Below are positions 25,861 to 34,973 of a stretch of 64,000 bases of DNA, piece by piece. The stretch's first letter is position 1, and each line of letters opens with the position of its first letter. The notes below the pieces were generated by a model. That model was not told the origin of the DNA. It worked only from the letters and a program-made list of their open reading frames with translations, and searched no databases. This DNA comes from Akkermansiaceae bacterium (GTDB taxonomy: Bacteria; Verrucomicrobiota; Verrucomicrobiia; Verrucomicrobiales; Akkermansiaceae), in NCBI GenBank assembly GCA_018402445.1, contig JAGYIT010000007.1:186001-250000 (forward strand). The letters run 5' to 3'. The translations under genes and the position numbers were made by a program.

Positions 25861-26865
25861 TTATCGCGGATATCGGCCTTTCCGGGAGCTGTCCATCCAT
25901 ACCCAGGCGGATCTGACGATATCCAGGACATTGCGGTGTTTCGCAGTCCAGCCGAGGGTATCCCTGGCGAGCGAGGGATCAGCGACGAGTTCCGGAGGAT
26001 CGCCCTCGCGGCGAGGGCCGTAGTGGATGGGGACGGTTTTTCCGGTTACGGTTTCCGCGGCGACGATGATTTCCTTCACAGAAATGCCCTGGCCGGTTCC
26101 GAGGTTGCAGCGCAGGGATTCCTTTCCGGCGAGCAGATGACCGAGGGCGAGGAAGTGGGCTTCGGCGAGATCCTCGACGTGGATGTAATCGCGGATGCAC
26201 GTGCCGTCCGGAGTGGGATAATCCGTGCCGTAAACCTCCAGTACTTCGATTTCCCCGGTGATGGCCATCAGGACGCGGGGGATGAGGTGGGTCTCCGGGG
26301 CGTGGTCTTCGCCGATCAGGCCGTCGGCCGAGCAACCGCTGGCGTTGAAGTAGCGGAGGCAGGCGGAGCGTAGCCCCCATGCGTGGTCGCAATCCCGCAG
26401 AATCCGCTCGACCATTAGTTTGCTGTGGCCGTAGGGATTGATGGGGTTCTGTGGATTGGATTCGTCGATGGGAATTTTCGCCGGTGTGCCGTAGGTGGCG
26501 CAGGTGGAAGAGAAAACGAAAGCCTTGCAACCGAATTCCTGCATCACCTGGAGCAGGGCGATGGGTTCGGCGGTGTTGTTCCAATAATATTTCAGCGGAT
26601 CGGTCACGGACTCGCCGACGTAGGCGAAGGCGGCGAAGTGGATCACGGCTCCGAACCCGTATTTTTCGAAAAGCGAGCGGACGAGATCCCGATCGCCGGT
26701 GTCGCCGATGACGAGTTCCACGCTGTTGTCCACGATGGCTTGCGGGTGGCCGTAGGCGAGGTTGTCGAGGACGACGACCTTGAGGCCTTTGGTGACGAGG
26801 TGGCGGACGGTGTGGGAGCCGATGTATCCGGCACCGCCGGTGATGAGGATGGTTGGTTCGGTCAT
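25861..26865 (-). CDS. galE: UDP-glucose 4-epimerase, 334 aa
   Basis: Interconverts UDP-glucose and UDP-galactose, providing nucleotide sugars for polysaccharides. Rossmann motif GGAGYIGSH at residues 10-18, then FAAFAYVGESV, SSTCATYG (catalytic Ser), YGHSKLMVE (YxxxK) and RYFNASG. The start is set at MTEPTILITGGAGY; residues upstream in the frame are not conserved. It is divergent from the following Tyr-rich lipoprotein gene, so the 120-base gap holds two promoters. Confidence 0.95.
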   Translation of the reverse strand: MTEPTILITGGAGYIGSHTVRHLVTKGLKVVVLDNLAYGHPQAIVDNSVELVIGDTGDRDLVRSLFEKYGFGAVIHFAAFAYVGESVTDPLKYYWNNTAEPIALLQVMQEFGCKAFVFSSTCATYGTPAKIPIDESNPQNPINPYGHSKLMVERILRDCDHAWGLRSACLRYFNASGCSADGLIGEDHAPETHLIPRVLMAITGEIEVLEVYGTDYPTPDGTCIRDYIHVEDLAEAHFLALGHLLAGKESLRCNLGTGQGISVKEIIVAAETVTGKTVPIHYGPRREGDPPELVADPSLARDTLGWTAKHRNVLDIVRSAWVWMDSSRKGRYPR

Positions 26866-26985
26866 TGCTTCCTGCCCCAGAGAAGACGGAATTTGTTTTC
26901 CGCGCAAGGCTGCGCTTCGTTGAGTGGTGATATGTGGAAAAATAAGGTGAATGGACTGCGTGGAGCCGGGGTCTAAAATCACGTT

Positions 26986-27900
26986 ATGAAAATCAACAAA
27001 GGTTTGCTGGCAGGTCTGGTGGCGGGGGCGGCCGTGTTCGCGGTTTCATCTTGCGCTTACGATCCCTACGATTCGGGAACGTCGGTCTCGACGAGCTACG
27101 GGCACGGATACGGAAGCTCGGGTTTCTCGACTTCCGTTTTCGTGAGCACGGGGAATCCGCGCTGGGGCTATGACCCTTATGCGGGAGCCTATTACGACTA
27201 CACACGCAGGGCGTATTACGATCCCTACCTTTACGGCTACTATCCGATCGGCTACCGCCCGCGGTATGTTTATGGTGCGCCCCATCCGGGCGGCTGGGTT
27301 CGTGGCAGGAGCTATTGCCCGCCGCCCAGGACGATACGCAGCCACACGTTGACGAACTACAGCAACCGGCCCCATAGCTACCGATCGCTGGGTAAGGATT
27401 GGTCAAGGAACGTGCAGATCACCGCGCCTGCGGACAACCCGCGCCAAGGTTACGGCGGGCGCGATATGAGGCAGCAGGGTTTCCAGGGGTCGCACGGACC
27501 GACGTATCCCCAGCGCCAGGAAAGTGTTCCCTCGCGGAGTGGTTCCTTCCAGATGGGGGGTGAAGACAGGAGCCGGGGTTCTTTTGGTCGCGGCGCTTCG
27601 GGAGGCCGGGGCGTTGCGCCGGAAAACACCCGATTGACTGTGCCGCAGCCGACGGCTCGCACGGATGACGAGTTCCGCAGCGGTTTCAGCGGAAGTCAGT
27701 CACCTCTGCGGATGGAGCGTACCGTGCCGGAGCAGCGCTTCGAGCGCCCCGAGCCGCAGCAGCGGATGGAACGTCCATTGCAGCAGCGACAGCCCGAAGC
27801 CCGGCCGGAAAGTCCGCGCGGCGAGTGGAACCGCGGAGGGAATCCCCCGCACGGAGGTGAAACCCGGGGACGCGGCATACGCGGCCTCGGCGAGGGCTGA
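26986..27900 (+). CDS. Tyr/Gly/Arg-rich lipoprotein, 304 aa
   Basis: Lipoprotein signal: MKINKGLLAGLVAGAAVFAV then SSC, so the mature protein is lipidated at Cys near residue 23. Residues 25-110 are rich in Tyr and Gly (DPYDSGTS, PYAGAYYDYTRRAYYDPYL), and the C-terminal half is rich in Arg, Gln and Pro (QRFERPEPQQRMERP). No domain is recognised. Composition fits an envelope structural or surface protein. A strong terminator follows at 27922-27951. Confidence 0.65.
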   Translation: MKINKGLLAGLVAGAAVFAVSSCAYDPYDSGTSVSTSYGHGYGSSGFSTSVFVSTGNPRWGYDPYAGAYYDYTRRAYYDPYLYGYYPIGYRPRYVYGAPHPGGWVRGRSYCPPPRTIRSHTLTNYSNRPHSYRSLGKDWSRNVQITAPADNPRQGYGGRDMRQQGFQGSHGPTYPQRQESVPSRSGSFQMGGEDRSRGSFGRGASGGRGVAPENTRLTVPQPTARTDDEFRSGFSGSQSPLRMERTVPEQRFERPEPQQRMERPLQQRQPEARPESPRGEWNRGGNPPHGGETRGRGIRGLGEG

Positions 27901-27917
27901 TCCGCCGCAACAAGATC

Positions 27918-28937
27918 TCAGCGCCCGTTTGCTTCGGCAAGCGGGCGTTTTCCGTCCGGGATGATTAGAAACCAGCGGAAAACAAGGGCGAGCAGGACAC
28001 CCGCGAGACCTACATGAAGCACCTGCACCCAAGAGTAGATGTGAATCTGCGCCATCACTAATCCGAGCAGCATCTGCGCGATCATGATTCCTAATACTCC
28101 ATTCTGCGAGGGAGAAGTGCCATCTGGCTGGTGTCGTTTCGCCAAGGTGTAGGCAAACACTGTGGTTAGTAGTAATACCCAAGAAAAACTACGGTGGATG
28201 AAGTAGGTCATGCTTTGCTCAAGCTCGCTGATCCACGTCTCCTTGGGTGAATCGTGATGAGCTTTCGCAAGTTCGCCGGTAATTTCGCGGATTTGGGTTC
28301 CAAGAATACCTTCGATGACTACCATCAACAGGAGCGAGGATACGGTGATTCTCATTAGCCTAGAGCTGCCCGTCACTTTCACTTTGCGCGGATGCTCCGC
28401 TCCTGCCCATGCGCAATAGGTTAGCACGCTGATGAGCGCCATAGCGAGGGCGAGGTGGGTGCTTAGCACGCCGGGAGCGATACCACTGTAAACTACCCGC
28501 GCGCCCATCCAAGCGTTTGTCAGGACTAGCAGAAGCCCGGTAAAGGAGAGCCAGAAAAGATGGGGGCGGTTTTTTCTGAAACGGAAAGAAGCGATAAAAG
28601 TGGCTAAGGAAAGGAAGCCCACAGGCAGGGCAAGAAGGCGGTTGGTAAATTCCGTCCACACGTGGCGGGGGTTGAACTCCGCGCGTAGCGATTCCTCGGA
28701 GATCGTTGAGGGATCGCGCCCCATCCGCTCGGCTTTGCGCTTGAATTTCTCGATGTCGAGTTTTCCGAAATCCACCCCGTCCACATGGGTAGGCGGGATG
28801 AGCAGCCCCCAGCAGGTGGGCCAGTCCGGGCAGCCCATCCCAGCTCCGGTGACGCGCACGGTGGCTCCAGCGAAAATTAGGATAAGAACGGAAACTAGGG
28901 CGGCAGCGGCGAGTTTCTGATAGGAGGCAAATTTCAT
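27918..28937 (-). CDS. ctaA: Heme A synthase (COX15/CtaA family), 339 aa
   Basis: Oxidises heme O to heme A for aa3-type cytochrome oxidase, in the inner membrane. Eight hydrophobic segments and the family motifs TGAGMGCPDWPTCWG, EFTNRLLALP and later QSMTYFIHRSFSW and LHVGLAG with heme-binding His residues. The insert KFKRKAERMGRDPSTIS between TM1 and TM2 is hydrophilic. It is preceded on the minus strand by an AI-2E-type permease 7 bases away, so they may be co-transcribed. Confidence 0.92.
   Translation of the reverse strand: MKFASYQKLAAAALVSVLILIFAGATVRVTGAGMGCPDWPTCWGLLIPPTHVDGVDFGKLDIEKFKRKAERMGRDPSTISEESLRAEFNPRHVWTEFTNRLLALPVGFLSLATFIASFRFRKNRPHLFWLSFTGLLLVLTNAWMGARVVYSGIAPGVLSTHLALAMALISVLTYCAWAGAEHPRKVKVTGSSRLMRITVSSLLLMVVIEGILGTQIREITGELAKAHHDSPKETWISELEQSMTYFIHRSFSWVLLLTTVFAYTLAKRHQPDGTSPSQNGVLGIMIAQMLLGLVMAQIHIYSWVQVLHVGLAGVLLALVFRWFLIIPDGKRPLAEANGR
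27922..27951 (+). terminator. UUCG-loop intrinsic terminator inside the ctaA 3' end
   Basis: An 11-bp stem (CGCCCGTTTGC with GCAAGCGGGCG, one G-T pair) closed by TTCG, followed by TTTT on the plus strand. It would end the Tyr-rich lipoprotein transcript. The same bases encode the final residues of ctaA (KRPLAEANGR) on the opposite strand, since the ctaA stop is at 27918-27920. Confidence 0.75.
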
Positions 28938-28944
28938 GAGGATT

Positions 28945-30123
28945 TCAGCCGCTCTCGGCCTCAGCGCTAAAGGGTGCGGATCCGGGCTCCGCGGGAGGTG
29001 TCACTTCCAGCAGTTTTTTCTCGGCCGATCCAGCCGGTTGTTCCGCCGAGATGGCGACGCCGATCCAGCGGAACTCATCGCTGCTTTCAAGGATGACTTT
29101 CAGCACCATGGTGAGTGGAACGGCGAGCAACATTCCCAGCGGCCCCCATAGCCAGCCCCAGAAGACGACGGAGATCACTACAACTAGGGTAGAGATGCCG
29201 AAGCGGCGCCCGACGAGCATCGGTTCAACGAAGTTTCCGAGGAAATTGTTGATCAGCAGGTATCCGCCGGCGACGAGTATGGCGTTCGGCACGCCCGCTA
29301 CGAGTAGGGCAAGGATGGTGGGGGGGACGCCCGCTACTAGGGAGCCGATGACCGGGATGAAGTTGAAAAAGAACGCGAGTATCCCCCAAAGGATGAAGAA
29401 ATCCAGACCCGCGATCCAGCACAGGAAGCCGGCCAGGAAGCCGGTCAGAAGGCTTATGGCGGTTTTGATCGCGAGGAAGCGCTGGATGTCCTTGGTGGCG
29501 CTGAGCATGCGGGCGAGGTTCGGCCCGCGCGCGAGGCTGATGGCATCCAGCCTGCGTCCGAACATGCGTGCCTCGCTGAGCATGAAAATGGTGAGCACGA
29601 TGGTGATGAGCGCGGTTCCGAAAAACCCGACGACCCTACCGAGCACGCCCGTTCCAAAATCCCAGATCCGTTCGAAGCGGATGTTCTGGAGGTTAGCTAC
29701 GTTGTTATTGACGGCTTCGTTGATCTTTTCCTGCGCGTCGGGGACACCGTATCCGTCCAACCTGTCGGCGAGGTTGTGAGATACCACGCGGATCTGCTCG
29801 GACATCTCGCCAGCGTAGCGTGAGTTCCATTTTTCTTGGAGATCGCCAACCAGCGTGACGGCCAGCACGCCCAGGGCGGCGAGGAAAATGAAATCGAAGG
29901 TGACCGTAAGCAGCACCGCGATGGGTCGGGGGATTTTCTTTTCCCGCAGGAAATTCAGGATGGGAAAACTGACCGTCGCGATGAAAAAGGCGAGGAGAAT
30001 GGGGATAAAAAATGACTGCGCGGCTTTGAGTCCGGCTACCACAAGAACGAGCGCGGCTAGCATCCACAATGCTTTTCCCGCCCTAAGTTTCCCCAACTCT
30101 CCGTAACCAGACATCCGCCTCAA
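28945..30123 (-). CDS. AI-2E/PerM-family permease, 392 aa
   Basis: About eight TM segments, with LWMLAALVLVVAGLKAA near the start and the late conserved region FFFNFIPVIGSLVAG and AGGYLLINNFLGNFVEPMLVG typical of PF01594. Members include putative exporters and Na+/H+ antiporters; the substrate here is unknown. In-frame ATG at residue 4 (MSGYGEL) is an alternative start. Overlaps nothing; ctaA is immediately downstream. Confidence 0.88.
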   Translation of the reverse strand: MRRMSGYGELGKLRAGKALWMLAALVLVVAGLKAAQSFFIPILLAFFIATVSFPILNFLREKKIPRPIAVLLTVTFDFIFLAALGVLAVTLVGDLQEKWNSRYAGEMSEQIRVVSHNLADRLDGYGVPDAQEKINEAVNNNVANLQNIRFERIWDFGTGVLGRVVGFFGTALITIVLTIFMLSEARMFGRRLDAISLARGPNLARMLSATKDIQRFLAIKTAISLLTGFLAGFLCWIAGLDFFILWGILAFFFNFIPVIGSLVAGVPPTILALLVAGVPNAILVAGGYLLINNFLGNFVEPMLVGRRFGISTLVVVISVVFWGWLWGPLGMLLAVPLTMVLKVILESSDEFRWIGVAISAEQPAGSAEKKLLEVTPPAEPGSAPFSAEAESG

Positions 30124-30225
30124 AGTAAATCCTCGCCACGCTTTCCGCGCAACTGATTTCCCAAGGAATCTACTCTTTATGGGATTTTTGTCAGCAGACT
30201 GCTCTTAAAAAAGGGGTGTCCCCGG

Positions 30226-30390
30226 TTACTTCGAGTAATCCACCTGCACCGGAGGCGGTGTGGTTGGGATTTCCCGGAATTGAGGCATCGGGCGGAGCGG
30301 TGGAGCCGATACATCGCTGGTGCAGCAACCGCAGGAAGAGAGAAGGACAGCAATTGTGCTGACGGAAATGGCGAGGAACAAACGGATCAT
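30226..30390 (-). CDS. Very short lipoprotein, 54 aa
   Basis: An unlisted small ORF: MIRLFLAISVSTIAVLLSSC is a lipoprotein signal with lipobox LSSC, followed by GCCTSDVSAPPLRPMPQFRE and a proline-rich tail ending VDYSK. It is next to a second small lipoprotein (30504-30614) of the same style (signal, Cys-Cys, Pro-rich tail), so the two are likely related. Function unknown. Confidence 0.55.
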   Translation of the reverse strand: MIRLFLAISVSTIAVLLSSCGCCTSDVSAPPLRPMPQFREIPTTPPPVQVDYSK

Positions 30391-30461
30391 GGTGGGCTTT
30401 TCTAAGCTGGATTGTTTTTTTTGGGAAGCGTTTTTGATCTCGGGGGATCGGAAAGGAAAAA

Positions 30462-30491
30462 CCCCGCCCGTTTCCGGGGAAACGGGCGGGG
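30462..30491 (-). terminator. Strong intrinsic terminator (minus strand)
   Basis: Perfect 14-bp stem CCCCGCCCGTTTCC with GGAAACGGGCGGGG and a 2-nt centre, followed on the minus strand by TTTTT. It lies 13 bases after the stop of the 36-aa lipoprotein gene and separates it from the next one. Confidence 0.85.
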
Positions 30492-30503
30492 TGGAAGCCG
30501 GAC

Positions 30504-30614
30504 TTACTTGGCTGGAGCCTGGTAAGCTGGAGCCGGAGCGGAGACGCTCGGGCAGCAGGAAGCCGCGAAGAAGGCTGCGACGGAGGCGATGATGGCAAGT
30601 TTGATCATGTTCAT
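30504..30614 (-). CDS. Very short lipoprotein, 36 aa
   Basis: An entericidin-like peptide: MNMIKLAIIASVAAFFAASC with Cys-Cys at the lipobox end (FAASC), then PSVSAPAPAYQAPAK and a stop. It has its own strong terminator directly downstream. Short Ala/Pro-tailed lipoproteins of this kind are common in Verrucomicrobia. The true start could be either ATG at 30614 or the next in-frame ATG at 30608. Confidence 0.65.
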   Translation of the reverse strand: MNMIKLAIIASVAAFFAASCCPSVSAPAPAYQAPAK

Positions 30615-30747
30615 ATCAGTTGTGTTTTGTGTTTGTTGCTGAAATCACCCGCCCGTTTTTGGCCGAGTGATGTGGGCGAGATTAGCGGTAGCCGTTCGGT
30701 CTGCAAGGCAAAAGGTCGTTTTGATCGCAAGTCGGCGCGGGGCTTTG

Positions 30748-32052
30748 TCAGGCGGAGCGGGCGCTTCCGCGGGCGTTGCGGCCGCGGCTTCCGCTGGAAC
30801 CTCCGCCACGGCGATTTCCTCCGCCTCCGCCTTGGCCGCCTCTGCCGCCTTGCTTAACAGCGGGCGGGCGGAACCCGCGGATATGCTTCTCATTGAGAGC
30901 CTCGCTGTGCCACGCGTGGTCGGTCAGGCGGGGGATAGAGTTTTTGATGATTTTCTCAATCTCCCGCAGAAAATCGATCTCGTCCTCGGCGCAGAAGGAG
31001 ACAGCCATGCCGTCGGCTCCCGCTCTGCCGGTGCGCCCGATGCGGTGCACGTAGGCTTCCGGTTCGTTCGGTAGGTCGTAGTTCACGACGAGGCCGACAT
31101 CTTTCACGTCCACCCCCCGCGCTGCGACATCGGTGGCGACGAGAACGGGGACGAGGCCTTGTTTGAAACGCGCCAACGCCTTCTCGCGCTGCGCCTGGGA
31201 CTTGTTGCCATGGATCGCCTCTGAGGCATAACCGGCGGCGGAAAGCGCTTTGGCGATCTTGTTCGCGCCGTGCTTGGTGCGGTTGAAGACGATGGTGAGC
31301 TTAGAGGACTCGGCCTTCGCCTGCTTGTCGAGAAGCTGCTCTAGGAGATACATCTTGTTGCCTCGATCCACGAAGCAGAGACGCTGCTCGATGCGCTCGG
31401 CGGTGGTGACCTCCGGGGTGATGGAAACCCGCGCCGGATCGCGCAGAATCGTTTTCGCAAGCTCCACGATATTAGGCGCGAGCGTGGCGGAAAAGAACAG
31501 CGACTGCTTTTTCTGCGGCAGCATCGCTACGATTCGCTTCACATCGCGCAGGAAGCCCATGTCGAGCATCCTGTCCACCTCATCGAGGACGAAAAATTCC
31601 ACCGCGGTAAGATCGACGTGCCGTTGCTCGATGAGATCCAGAAGCCGCCCGGGGGTCGCGACAAGGACATCGACGCCCGGACGCATCGCGGAGACCTGCG
31701 GGTTCTGGCCGACGCCTCCGTAGATCAGCGTCTGGCGGAAACGGATATTCCGGCCGTAGGTGGAGAAACTTTTGCCCACCTGGATCGCGAGTTCGCGGGT
31801 CGGAGCGAGGACGAGGCAGCGGCATTGCTTCGGGCGGAGTGTGCGCGGATCGTTGTGGATCGCGTGGAGGATGGGCAGCGCGAAGCTGGCGGTTTTTCCG
31901 GTGCCCGTCTGCGCGCAGCCGAGGAGATCGCGGCCTTCGAGAAGCAGCGGGATTGCCTGTGCCTGGACAGGGGACGGGGTGGCGTATTCCAGTTCCTTGA
32001 GAACCTGTTTCAGGGGCGCGGCGAGAGCCATCGCTTCGAATGTTGCGGTCAT
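30748..32052 (-). CDS. RhlE-type DEAD-box RNA helicase, 434 aa
   Basis: ATP-dependent RNA helicase. Q motif (YATPSPVQAQAI), Walker A AQTGTGKT near residue 47, PTRELA, TPGRLLDL, motif II DEVD (usually DEAD), SAT, and C-terminal motifs VATDVAARGVDV and HRIGRTGRAG. The last 50 residues are an RGG-like basic tail (GGRGGQGGGGGNRRGGGSSG). Likely works in RNA remodelling or ribosome assembly. Upstream of its start the 32053-32367 gap has no confident gene; one 48-codon frame at 32102-32248 is not supported. Confidence 0.93.
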   Translation of the reverse strand: MTATFEAMALAAPLKQVLKELEYATPSPVQAQAIPLLLEGRDLLGCAQTGTGKTASFALPILHAIHNDPRTLRPKQCRCLVLAPTRELAIQVGKSFSTYGRNIRFRQTLIYGGVGQNPQVSAMRPGVDVLVATPGRLLDLIEQRHVDLTAVEFFVLDEVDRMLDMGFLRDVKRIVAMLPQKKQSLFFSATLAPNIVELAKTILRDPARVSITPEVTTAERIEQRLCFVDRGNKMYLLEQLLDKQAKAESSKLTIVFNRTKHGANKIAKALSAAGYASEAIHGNKSQAQREKALARFKQGLVPVLVATDVAARGVDVKDVGLVVNYDLPNEPEAYVHRIGRTGRAGADGMAVSFCAEDEIDFLREIEKIIKNSIPRLTDHAWHSEALNEKHIRGFRPPAVKQGGRGGQGGGGGNRRGGGSSGSRGRNARGSARSA

Positions 32053-32367
32053 GTCTTTTTAAATTCGCCCGACCGCCGAGCATTGGCGTGGGGCGGTGTC
32101 GATGATTTGTGGAGTGAACCTCTTGCAATCCCTCATCGAACGAAGACCAGAAAAAGCGGTGCCTGGCGGCGCGGACGCTTCAAGCACGGCGCTGGTTACT
32201 ACGGATCAGAGCGATGGCAAGGTTTATCTGGGTAGACTAAAATATTAATCCGAAAGGACTCCAATAACCAAAAAGACCCCAAAAAATGGTTGCCGCGCAG
32301 TCGAAGGCGGATTTCGCGGAGTTCTTGTCTTCTTGCGGTTCGCTCGCTGGGAGATAGGTTTCCGGGG
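32053..32367. other. Intergenic gap, divergent genes
   Basis: 315 bases between the helicase (minus) and the AsmA-like gene (plus). It probably holds both promoters. The AT-rich block around 32236-32290 is a candidate promoter region, but no consensus sites are clear. A 48-codon ORF at 32102-32248 was not accepted as a gene. Confidence 0.4.
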
Positions 32368-33834
32368 ATGAGTCGTCGGGCGAGAAAGAAACGGGTAGGG
32401 GTGAAGGAGCCATGGTTTGGTAAATTCGTTGCGTTTCTGGGACTGTTCATTTTGCTCGCGCTTGCGGTCGGTTACATGGGTCTGCGCGCCTATCTGCATA
32501 GTGAGGGTTTCCGGAAATTCCTTTCCGCTGAGGTCAGCGAGGCGGTGCAGGTGGTGGGGGCGTTCAGCGCTTTCAAGTGGGACGGGCTGGCGGTGGAGAC
32601 GGAGCGCTTCGAGGCGACGGGGGAGGGGATGATCGCCTCGCTGAGGGCGGATCAGATCGGCACGGAGGTCGGCTTCGGGGCCTTGCGCAAGGGCGCTTGG
32701 GAGCTAAAGCAAACGCGGGTCTCGCGGGTGGAGTTGGGGCTGGATTTCACGAAGAAGGACGAGTCTTCGCCGACTCTGCCGGACGCGGTGGCGGAGACGG
32801 TGAAAAAGAAGCAGCGCGGCTGGGTGCCGAGCGAGGTGTTGCTGGAGTCACTGGGGGTCAACGAGCTGGCGATCCGGGCCAAAACCATCGAGGGCGATGT
32901 CGCGGTGCGCGGGATGAGGGTGCGGCTAGAGGCGGCTTCGGGGAAAGGTGCTTACCAGGGCGAGATTACCGGCGGGACGATTGATCCGGCGAAGGAGTGG
33001 TTGCCTGAGATCCAGGTGGAAAAGGTCAGGGGATCGTTCCGGGACGGCAGCGCCTACATTACGAGCGCGAATCTCAAGGCTTGGGATGCCGGGCGCATCC
33101 ATGGCTTCGGCGAGTGGAATTCGGAATCCGGGACTTACGGCTTCGAGGGCGATCTCGATGGCGTGAAGTGCGATGAAGTGCTCAACGAAAACTGGGCGCG
33201 GCGGCTCACCGGCGATGTCTCTTCCACTTTCACCGTGAACAACATCTCCGGGAAAATGGTGATGAACGGAGAACTCACGATCCGCAACGGCACCCTCACC
33301 GCCCTGCCCATGCTCGATGCACTCGCCGCCTACGCGGACACCCGGCGTTTCCGCGTAATGCAGCTAAGTGAATCCCGCACGAAATGGCGCTACTCGGACG
33401 GAGGGTATGTGTTCACGGATTTCGTGATGGCCAGCGAGGGGCTGTTCCGGTTGGAGGGGAATTTCTCGATCAAGGATGGCGGGATCGACGGGGTCTTCCG
33501 GCTAGGTTTGGTGCCGGGCACGCTTTCCAGCATCCCTGGCGCGGAGACACACGTTTTCCTGCCCGGCGAGCGAGGGCTGTTATGGGCACCGATCCGCATC
33601 ACCGGCCGGCTGGACAACCCGGAGGAAGACCTCACCGAGCGCCTCATCGCCGCGGCGGGTGTGCGGATGTTCGAGCAGATCCCGGAAAGCGGCGAGAAGG
33701 TGCTGAAGTTCACCCGCTCTATGCTCGGCGAGACTCCGGATAAGGTGATCGACCGGGGTCAGAAGGTCATCGAGGAGGGGGAAAAGGTCATCAAGGGAGC
33801 CGAAGGGATCATCAAGGGAATCCTCGGGGATTGA
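32368..33834 (+). CDS. AsmA/YhdP-like inner-membrane-anchored protein, 488 aa
   Basis: One N-terminal membrane segment (GKFVAFLGLFILLALAVGYM, residues about 18-37), then a long beta-rich periplasmic domain with LRADQIGTEVGFGALRKGAW and GEWNSESGTYGFEGDLDGVK repeats resembling AsmA-type sheets. AsmA-like proteins are linked to outer-membrane lipid transport or assembly. The C-terminal region (about 450-488) is helical, with repeated Lys/Glu/Gly turns. Start at MSRRARKKRVG is chosen because a basic stretch precedes the TM segment. Confidence 0.7.
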   Translation: MSRRARKKRVGVKEPWFGKFVAFLGLFILLALAVGYMGLRAYLHSEGFRKFLSAEVSEAVQVVGAFSAFKWDGLAVETERFEATGEGMIASLRADQIGTEVGFGALRKGAWELKQTRVSRVELGLDFTKKDESSPTLPDAVAETVKKKQRGWVPSEVLLESLGVNELAIRAKTIEGDVAVRGMRVRLEAASGKGAYQGEITGGTIDPAKEWLPEIQVEKVRGSFRDGSAYITSANLKAWDAGRIHGFGEWNSESGTYGFEGDLDGVKCDEVLNENWARRLTGDVSSTFTVNNISGKMVMNGELTIRNGTLTALPMLDALAAYADTRRFRVMQLSESRTKWRYSDGGYVFTDFVMASEGLFRLEGNFSIKDGGIDGVFRLGLVPGTLSSIPGAETHVFLPGERGLLWAPIRITGRLDNPEEDLTERLIAAAGVRMFEQIPESGEKVLKFTRSMLGETPDKVIDRGQKVIEEGEKVIKGAEGIIKGILGD

Positions 33835-33986
33835 GGGCGAAGGAAGGGCTTGTGCGCGGCATACCCTGGGACAAGAATTCAGAAAAATGAGAACCCGAAG
33901 GGACGGATGCGAGACGGCGCTATGCGCGGGGATGCCGGCAGCATAAAAAAACGTCGGCGGATGAAATTTCCATAGAAAACCCAAGT

Positions 33987-34817
33987 ATGAAAGACAACAT
34001 GACAACCAAGACCACCCTCACCGCGCTCGCTTGCGTAGTGTTCGCAGCCATCCCCGGCCTCCACGCCGAGACCAAACCCCTCAAGGCGCTGCTGATCACC
34101 GGCGGCTGCTGCCATGATTACGCCACCCAGAAGGAAATCCTGAAAAAAGGCATCGAGGCGCGCGGCAATATCATCGTGGATCAGATCCACACTGACAACA
34201 CAACCGTCAAACCCGATCTCCCGATCTACGGCTTCCCGGAATACGCTAACGGCTACGATGTGGTCATCCACGACGAATGCGCGGCCGGCATTACTGATGT
34301 CGAGACAATCGCAGGCGTGCTCGCTCCTCACAAAAACGGCATTCCCGGCGTGAATCTCCATTGTGCCATGCACTCCTACCGTTTCGGCGATTTCAAAAAG
34401 CCCGTGGAAGTCGGTGCGGCGAACGCCACCTGGTTTGAATACCTCGGTCTGCAATCCAGCGGCCATGGACCGCAGAAGCCCATCGACATCGTTCATGTGG
34501 ACAAGGAACACCCGATCACCAAGGCACTCGCCGATTGGACCACAGGCAATGAGGAACTCTACAATAACATCAAGGTTTTCGATACTGCTCATGTGCTCGC
34601 CAAGGGTAAGCAAGGCGATCAGGAAGCAGTCGTCACTTGGACGAATGACTACAAGGGAACCAAAGTTTTTAACACCACCATCGGTCATAACAACTTCACC
34701 GTGGAGGATCCCCGCTACCTCGACCTCGTCACCCGCGGCTTGCTATGGGCCACAGGCAAGCTCGATGAGAAAGGCGAAATCGTAGAGGGCTACGGCCCCG
34801 CGAAAGCCGCTGAGTAA
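33987..34817 (+). CDS. Secreted ThuA-domain protein, 276 aa
   Basis: Signal peptide (TTLTALACVVFAAIPGLHAE), then the ThuA-like fold: KALLITGGCCHDYATQK, NGYDVVIHDECAAG, GIPGVNLHCAMHSYR and VVTWTNDYKGTKVFNTTIGH. ThuA domains relate to class I amidotransferase-like folds and occur in trehalose and carbohydrate pathways, often in secreted planctomycete/verrucomicrobial proteins; the reaction is unknown here. A strong terminator follows at 34839-34873. Gap 33835-33986 holds no other gene. Confidence 0.85.
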   Translation: MKDNMTTKTTLTALACVVFAAIPGLHAETKPLKALLITGGCCHDYATQKEILKKGIEARGNIIVDQIHTDNTTVKPDLPIYGFPEYANGYDVVIHDECAAGITDVETIAGVLAPHKNGIPGVNLHCAMHSYRFGDFKKPVEVGAANATWFEYLGLQSSGHGPQKPIDIVHVDKEHPITKALADWTTGNEELYNNIKVFDTAHVLAKGKQGDQEAVVTWTNDYKGTKVFNTTIGHNNFTVEDPRYLDLVTRGLLWATGKLDEKGEIVEGYGPAKAAE

Positions 34818-34838
34818 GCGTCAGCCTGAAGCTCTTTC

Positions 34839-34873
34839 AAAAGGCGCGCCTGCGGATTGCAGGCGCGCTTTTT
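34839..34873 (+). terminator. Intrinsic terminator after the ThuA gene
   Basis: Ten-bp stem GCGCGCCTGC with GCAGGCGCGC, 5-nt loop, flanked by AAAA on the left and TTTTT on the right, 22 bases after the ThuA stop codon. Confidence 0.85.
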
Positions 34874-34973
34874 GATTTTATGGATACTGAAGAAGGGAAT
34901 GCGGCAGTGAGCCGATAAATTACGTGATCACGCAATATTTTCTAATGATCGGCGCCGGGTTTCCTGAGTATAA

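Noticed and set aside
32102..32248. 48-codon plus ORF before the AsmA-like gene
   Set aside because: Short, no clear ribosome site and no family resemblance; kept only as a possibility in the gap note.
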